A stretch of 8,019 nt of DNA from Methylocystaceae bacterium UBA5192 (GTDB lineage Bacteria; Pseudomonadota; Alphaproteobacteria; Rhizobiales; Beijerinckiaceae). Below, one piece after another: positions 6,114 to 8,019 of the stretch. Made by a program: the position numbers and the translations under genes. How positions within the stretch are numbered: the first letter of the stretch is position 1; every line of letters begins with the position of its first letter. A model generated the notes under the pieces. The model was not told where the DNA came from and ran no database searches. It saw nothing but the letters and a program-made list of their open reading frames with translations. The stretch is from positions 1-8,019 of the forward strand of contig DHWC01000094.1 of the NCBI GenBank assembly GCA_002412985.1, in the 5' to 3' direction.

Positions 6114-7313
6114 TTAATTTTTAACCGCAGCAAGGCCGGCGCCAAGATCCTCCAAGAGATCCTCAATATCCTCAAGACCTACAGAGAGACGCAGCATGCC
6201 CTCGCTTATGCCTAAAGCGGCGCGCGCTTCTGGGGTTAGGCGTTGATGGGTTGTCGTGGCGGGATGCGTGATAAGGCTTTTTGCATCGCCCAGATTATTC
6301 GAGATTTTGATCAGCTCTAATTTATTGGCCAATTTAAACGCTGATGCCTTTCCTCCTAAGACATCAAAGCTCACCAATGTTCCTCCGCCGGTCATTTGTT
6401 TGTGCGCTAGGTTAGTTTGAGGATGGTCTTTGCGGAATGGATAGAGCACTCGAGCAATTGATTTTTGTTCAGCTAGGAAATCCGCGATTAGGCTGGCGCT
6501 TTTAGTTTGTTGCGCTACGCGCAGTGGCAAAGTTTCTAGTCCTTTAAGCATAACCCACGCATTAAAGGGCGACATAGCGGGACCGGTTTGACGTAAAAAA
6601 TTGTGAATGCTTTCGTCAATAATCGCTTGTGACGCCAGTATAACGCCCCCAAGACAACGACCCTGTCCGTCAATATGTTTCGTCGCAGAATAAACAACGA
6701 CGTCAGCGCCAAGTTCGAGGGGTTTTTGCAGCATTGGCGTGGCGAAAACATTATCAACTACGAGTTTTGCGCCAGCTTCATGCGCAATATCGGCGATCGC
6801 CTGGATATCGTAAATCTCAAGGCCTGGATTAGTTGGGCTTTCAAGGAAAAAGATTTTAGTTTCTTTGCGAACTGCTTGTTTCCATTGTGCGAGATCGGCC
6901 CCTTCCACCAACGTGGTAGCAACGCCGAGTTGCGGAAGCAGATTTTCGACAACATAAAGACAGGAGCCGAATAAGGCGCGCGCCGCAACAACATGATCGC
7001 CAGCTTTGAGTTGCGCCAGCATGCTTGCCGTAACGGCCGCCATTCCGCTGGCTGTCGCTCGCGCCGCTTCTGCTCCTTCTAATAAGCACATGCGTTGTTC
7101 AAACATCGCGACAGTGGGATTTGAAAAGCGGGAGTATATGAACCCAGGGTCTTCGCCTTTAAATCGCGCTTCGGCTGCTTCCATTGTTGGATAGGCGAAA
7201 CTTTGGGTCAGAAACAGAGCCTCAGATAATTCGCCAAAGTGAGAGCGTAGGGCGCCTCCATGCACAAGCTGCGTGGCGGGACGAAATTTTCTTGGCGGCG
7301 CATCAGCGACCAT
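6114..7313 (-). CDS. metZ: O-succinylhomoserine sulfhydrylase (MetZ)
   Basis: MetZ is a PLP enzyme of the Cys/Met metabolism family that makes homocysteine from O-succinylhomoserine and sulfide, the direct sulfhydrylation route to methionine. With the start used here it has 399 residues. Landmarks are QLVHGG (15-20), YSRFSNPT (60-67), the phosphate-binding SGMAA (89-93), ESPTNP (158-163), Asp187 of VVDN, the PLP lysine Lys212 in SATKHIDGQGR (209-219), and SLITHPATTTHQRL (346-359), whose sequence favours MetZ over cystathionine gamma-synthase. The reading frame extends upstream to a TTG at 7391, but those extra 26 residues are Arg/Lys-rich and unlike the family. The tandem ATGs at 7316 and 7313 follow an AAAGGA ribosome-binding site, with better spacing to 7313. 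apaG lies 83 bases downstream. Its promoter and leader are shared with the divergent region before dcd. Confidence 0.93.
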   Translation of the reverse strand: MVADAPPRKFRPATQLVHGGALRSHFGELSEALFLTQSFAYPTMEAAEARFKGEDPGFIYSRFSNPTVAMFEQRMCLLEGAEAARATASGMAAVTASMLAQLKAGDHVVAARALFGSCLYVVENLLPQLGVATTLVEGADLAQWKQAVRKETKIFFLESPTNPGLEIYDIQAIADIAHEAGAKLVVDNVFATPMLQKPLELGADVVVYSATKHIDGQGRCLGGVILASQAIIDESIHNFLRQTGPAMSPFNAWVMLKGLETLPLRVAQQTKSASLIADFLAEQKSIARVLYPFRKDHPQTNLAHKQMTGGGTLVSFDVLGGKASAFKLANKLELIKISNNLGDAKSLITHPATTTHQRLTPEARAALGISEGMLRLSVGLEDIEDLLEDLGAGLAAVKN

Positions 7314-7420
7314 CATCAATCCTTTCAGCGCGCGGCGGGCGATGTCGCGCAAAATGAACCGTTTTTTCCTTCGAATGCTTTGTTCGCTCAACCCCCATGG
7401 GGAGCGCGCGCATTTTGTCT

Positions 7421-7470
7421 TTTAGCGCCTTGTTTTTCATGGCGGCAAGCCGATAGGCGCAAAGCGGCTT
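7421..7470 (-). ncRNA. Possible H-type pseudoknot in the metZ leader
   Basis: On the minus strand, hairpin AAGCCG (7465-7470) with CGGCTT (7447-7452) encloses a 12-base loop. Eight of those bases, TTTGCGCC (7456-7463), can pair with GGCGCTAAA (7421-7429) downstream, with one bulged base. The connecting stretch of 17 bases is A-rich (ATGAAAAACAA at its end), as in pseudoknots whose third loop lies along the first stem. The geometry is feasible for an H-type pseudoknot. It does not match SAM-II, as no GATTTG is present. It is a candidate only; folding was done by eye. Confidence 0.25.
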
Positions 7471-7549
7471 CCTCCCGCACAAGAGGCGGGACTTCATCCG
7501 GCTGTCAACAGGCTCTCTGATCCAATGGCTTGAAACAGGGGGCAAATTG

Positions 7550-7565
7550 GCGCTTATGCGCTTAT
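7550..7565 (+). repeat. Tandem repeat GCGCTTAT x2 in the dcd promoter region
   Basis: GCGCTTAT occurs twice without a gap at 7550-7557 and 7558-7565. The first copy overlaps the candidate -10 (CTTATG, 7553-7558), and the second provides an alternative TTATAG (7562-7567). Duplicate -10-like elements could allow two start points for dcd, or the repeat may be a chance short duplication. Confidence 0.35.
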
Positions 7566-7593
7566 AGGCCTCTGGCGCAGGGACAAGAACAGG

Positions 7594-7608
7594 ATGAAGG
7601 GCGCATGA
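7594..7608 (+). other. Micro-ORF ATG-AAG-GGC-GCA-TGA overlapping the dcd start
   Basis: A four-codon frame begins at 7594 and its TGA overlaps the dcd ATG (ATGA, 7605-7608). It contains AAGGG (7597-7601), which is the likely dcd ribosome-binding site although rather close to the start. An upstream AGG (7591-7593) precedes its own ATG. It begins ATGAAG like the elements before yajC and secD. Confidence 0.3.
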
Positions 7609-8019
7609 GCGGCGTACTCTCAAGCCGGCAGATTTCGGGATTGATCGAGGCGGGCGAGGTCAAGCTCGCAGCGCCCCTAACGCAGGGTCAAATTCAGCCA
7701 GCCAGCCTTGATTTAAGGCTGGGAGCTAAAGCTTATCGCGTTCGGGCGAGTTTTCTTCCCGGAAAAGCGCGCACAGTCAGCGAACTCTTGTCTGATCTCA
7801 AATATGATGAGATGTCTTTAGACGAAGATGGCGCAGTTCTTGAGCGCGGATGTTTTTATGTGGTGCCGCTTTTGGAAAGTTTGGCGCTCTCCTCTCGTGT
7901 TTCCGGCGCGGCGAATCCCAAAAGCTCAACCGGCCGTTTGGATATTTTTACGCGTCTGATTACCGATCGCGGCGATCGGTTTGATGAAGTTTCAGCAGGC
8001 TATCACGGACCGCTTTACG
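7605..8019 (+). CDS. dcd: dCTP deaminase, long alphaproteobacterial form (Dcd), 3' end outside window
   Basis: The frame is open from the ATG at 7605 to the window edge, giving the first 138 residues. It begins MSGVLSSRQISGLIEAGEVK and contains QPASLDLRLG (31-40), the conserved trimer-core motif of dCTP deaminase/dUTPase proteins. Further on are ERGCFYVVPLLESLAL (80-95) and NPKSSTGRLDIFTRLI (104-119), the counterpart of the nucleotide-binding RSS.GR motif of Dcd. The expected product deaminates dCTP to dUTP for dTTP synthesis. The wording NPKSSTGRLDIFTRL belongs to the long variant (about 360 residues, apparently two dUTPase-like halves) annotated in many alphaproteobacteria, rather than the roughly 190-residue E. 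coli type, so most of the gene lies beyond the edge. It is divergent from metZ. Deaminase-only versus bifunctional activity cannot be judged from this fragment. Confidence 0.88.
   Translation, partial: MSGVLSSRQISGLIEAGEVKLAAPLTQGQIQPASLDLRLGAKAYRVRASFLPGKARTVSELLSDLKYDEMSLDEDGAVLERGCFYVVPLLESLALSSRVSGAANPKSSTGRLDIFTRLITDRGDRFDEVSAGYHGPLY

Larger units (their letters stand above)
7314..7604. promoter_or_regulatory. Divergent intergenic region between metZ and dcd
   Basis: About 290 bases separate the two divergent start codons, by far the longest non-coding stretch here. Nothing in it looks like a conserved protein. On the minus strand, TTGACA (7503-7508) is a perfect -35, with a weak CTCTTG 17 bases on, and could drive metZ with a leader of about 160 bases. 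The leader contains several dyads: TCCCGC/GCGGGA (7473-7478 and 7486-7491), AAGCCG/CGGCTT (7447-7452 and 7465-7470), and CGCTC/GAGCG (7385-7389 and 7402-7406) around the palindrome CCCCATGGGG (7393-7402). On the plus strand, TTGAAA (7530-7535) and CTTATG (7553-7558), 17 bases apart, are a plausible dcd promoter. No SAM-II riboswitch motif was found. Confidence 0.5.

Noticed and set aside
7314..7510. SAM-II riboswitch ahead of metZ
   Set aside because: Expected from Rhizobiales methionine genes, but the conserved GATTTG loop is absent. The only resemblance is GCTAAAAG near 7419-7426 and a pseudoknot-like topology.
7303..7623. 106-residue minus-strand open frame covering the metZ-dcd intergenic region
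   Set aside because: Arg/Pro-rich composition with no recognisable domain. It overlaps the dcd start on the opposite strand and the metZ start in another frame, and better fits leader RNA and promoter DNA.
1..8019. Defence island, prophage, transposon or CRISPR content
   Set aside because: All nine genes are conserved housekeeping families with coherent order. No transposase, integrase, terminal repeats or spaced repeats are visible.

Overview
The window comes from an alphaproteobacterium, most likely of the Rhizobiales/Hyphomicrobiales. I base this on gene content and order: a yajC-secD-secF cluster followed by a Mth938-like gene and a squalene/phytoene-synthase-like gene, an O-succinylhomoserine sulfhydrylase (metZ) next to apaG, and the long form of dCTP deaminase divergent from metZ. 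Base composition looks moderate, about half G+C by eye. No mobile element, CRISPR array, tRNA or rRNA gene is visible. Coding density is high, and this is core chromosomal sequence rather than an accessory island.

Layout: eight complete genes lie on the minus strand and are read from right to left. In transcription order they are metZ (about 7313-6114), apaG (6030-5638), argE (5638-4478), a 151-base gap with a probable promoter, then yajC (4326-3892), secD (3833-2241), secF (2225-1173), a Mth938-like gene (1176-787) and a squalene/phytoene-synthase-like gene (790-2). The one plus-strand gene, dcd, starts at 7605 and runs off the right edge. A roughly 290-base divergent intergenic region between metZ and dcd holds both promoters and a structured metZ leader.

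How the genes work together: YajC, SecD and SecF form the auxiliary membrane complex of the SecYEG translocon, using proton motive force to pull proteins across the inner membrane and assisting YidC-linked insertion. The next two genes are coupled to secF and to each other by overlapping stop/start codons. They are bacterial relatives of the human mitochondrial complex I assembly factors NDUFAF3 (Mth938 fold) and NDUFAF6 (squalene/phytoene synthase fold), so the transcript links membrane protein insertion with probable complex I assembly. metZ and argE are amino acid biosynthesis genes (homocysteine; ornithine/arginine). apaG is a small beta-sandwich protein of unsettled role, and dcd feeds dUTP/dTTP synthesis.

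The less ordinary signals are non-coding or subtle: a possible H-type pseudoknot in the metZ leader, an 8-base inverted repeat around the yajC promoter, near-identical micro-ORFs (ATG-AAG-ARA-TAG) in front of yajC and secD, and loss of catalytic Asp motifs in the squalene-synthase-like protein. I found no convincing new multi-gene system.
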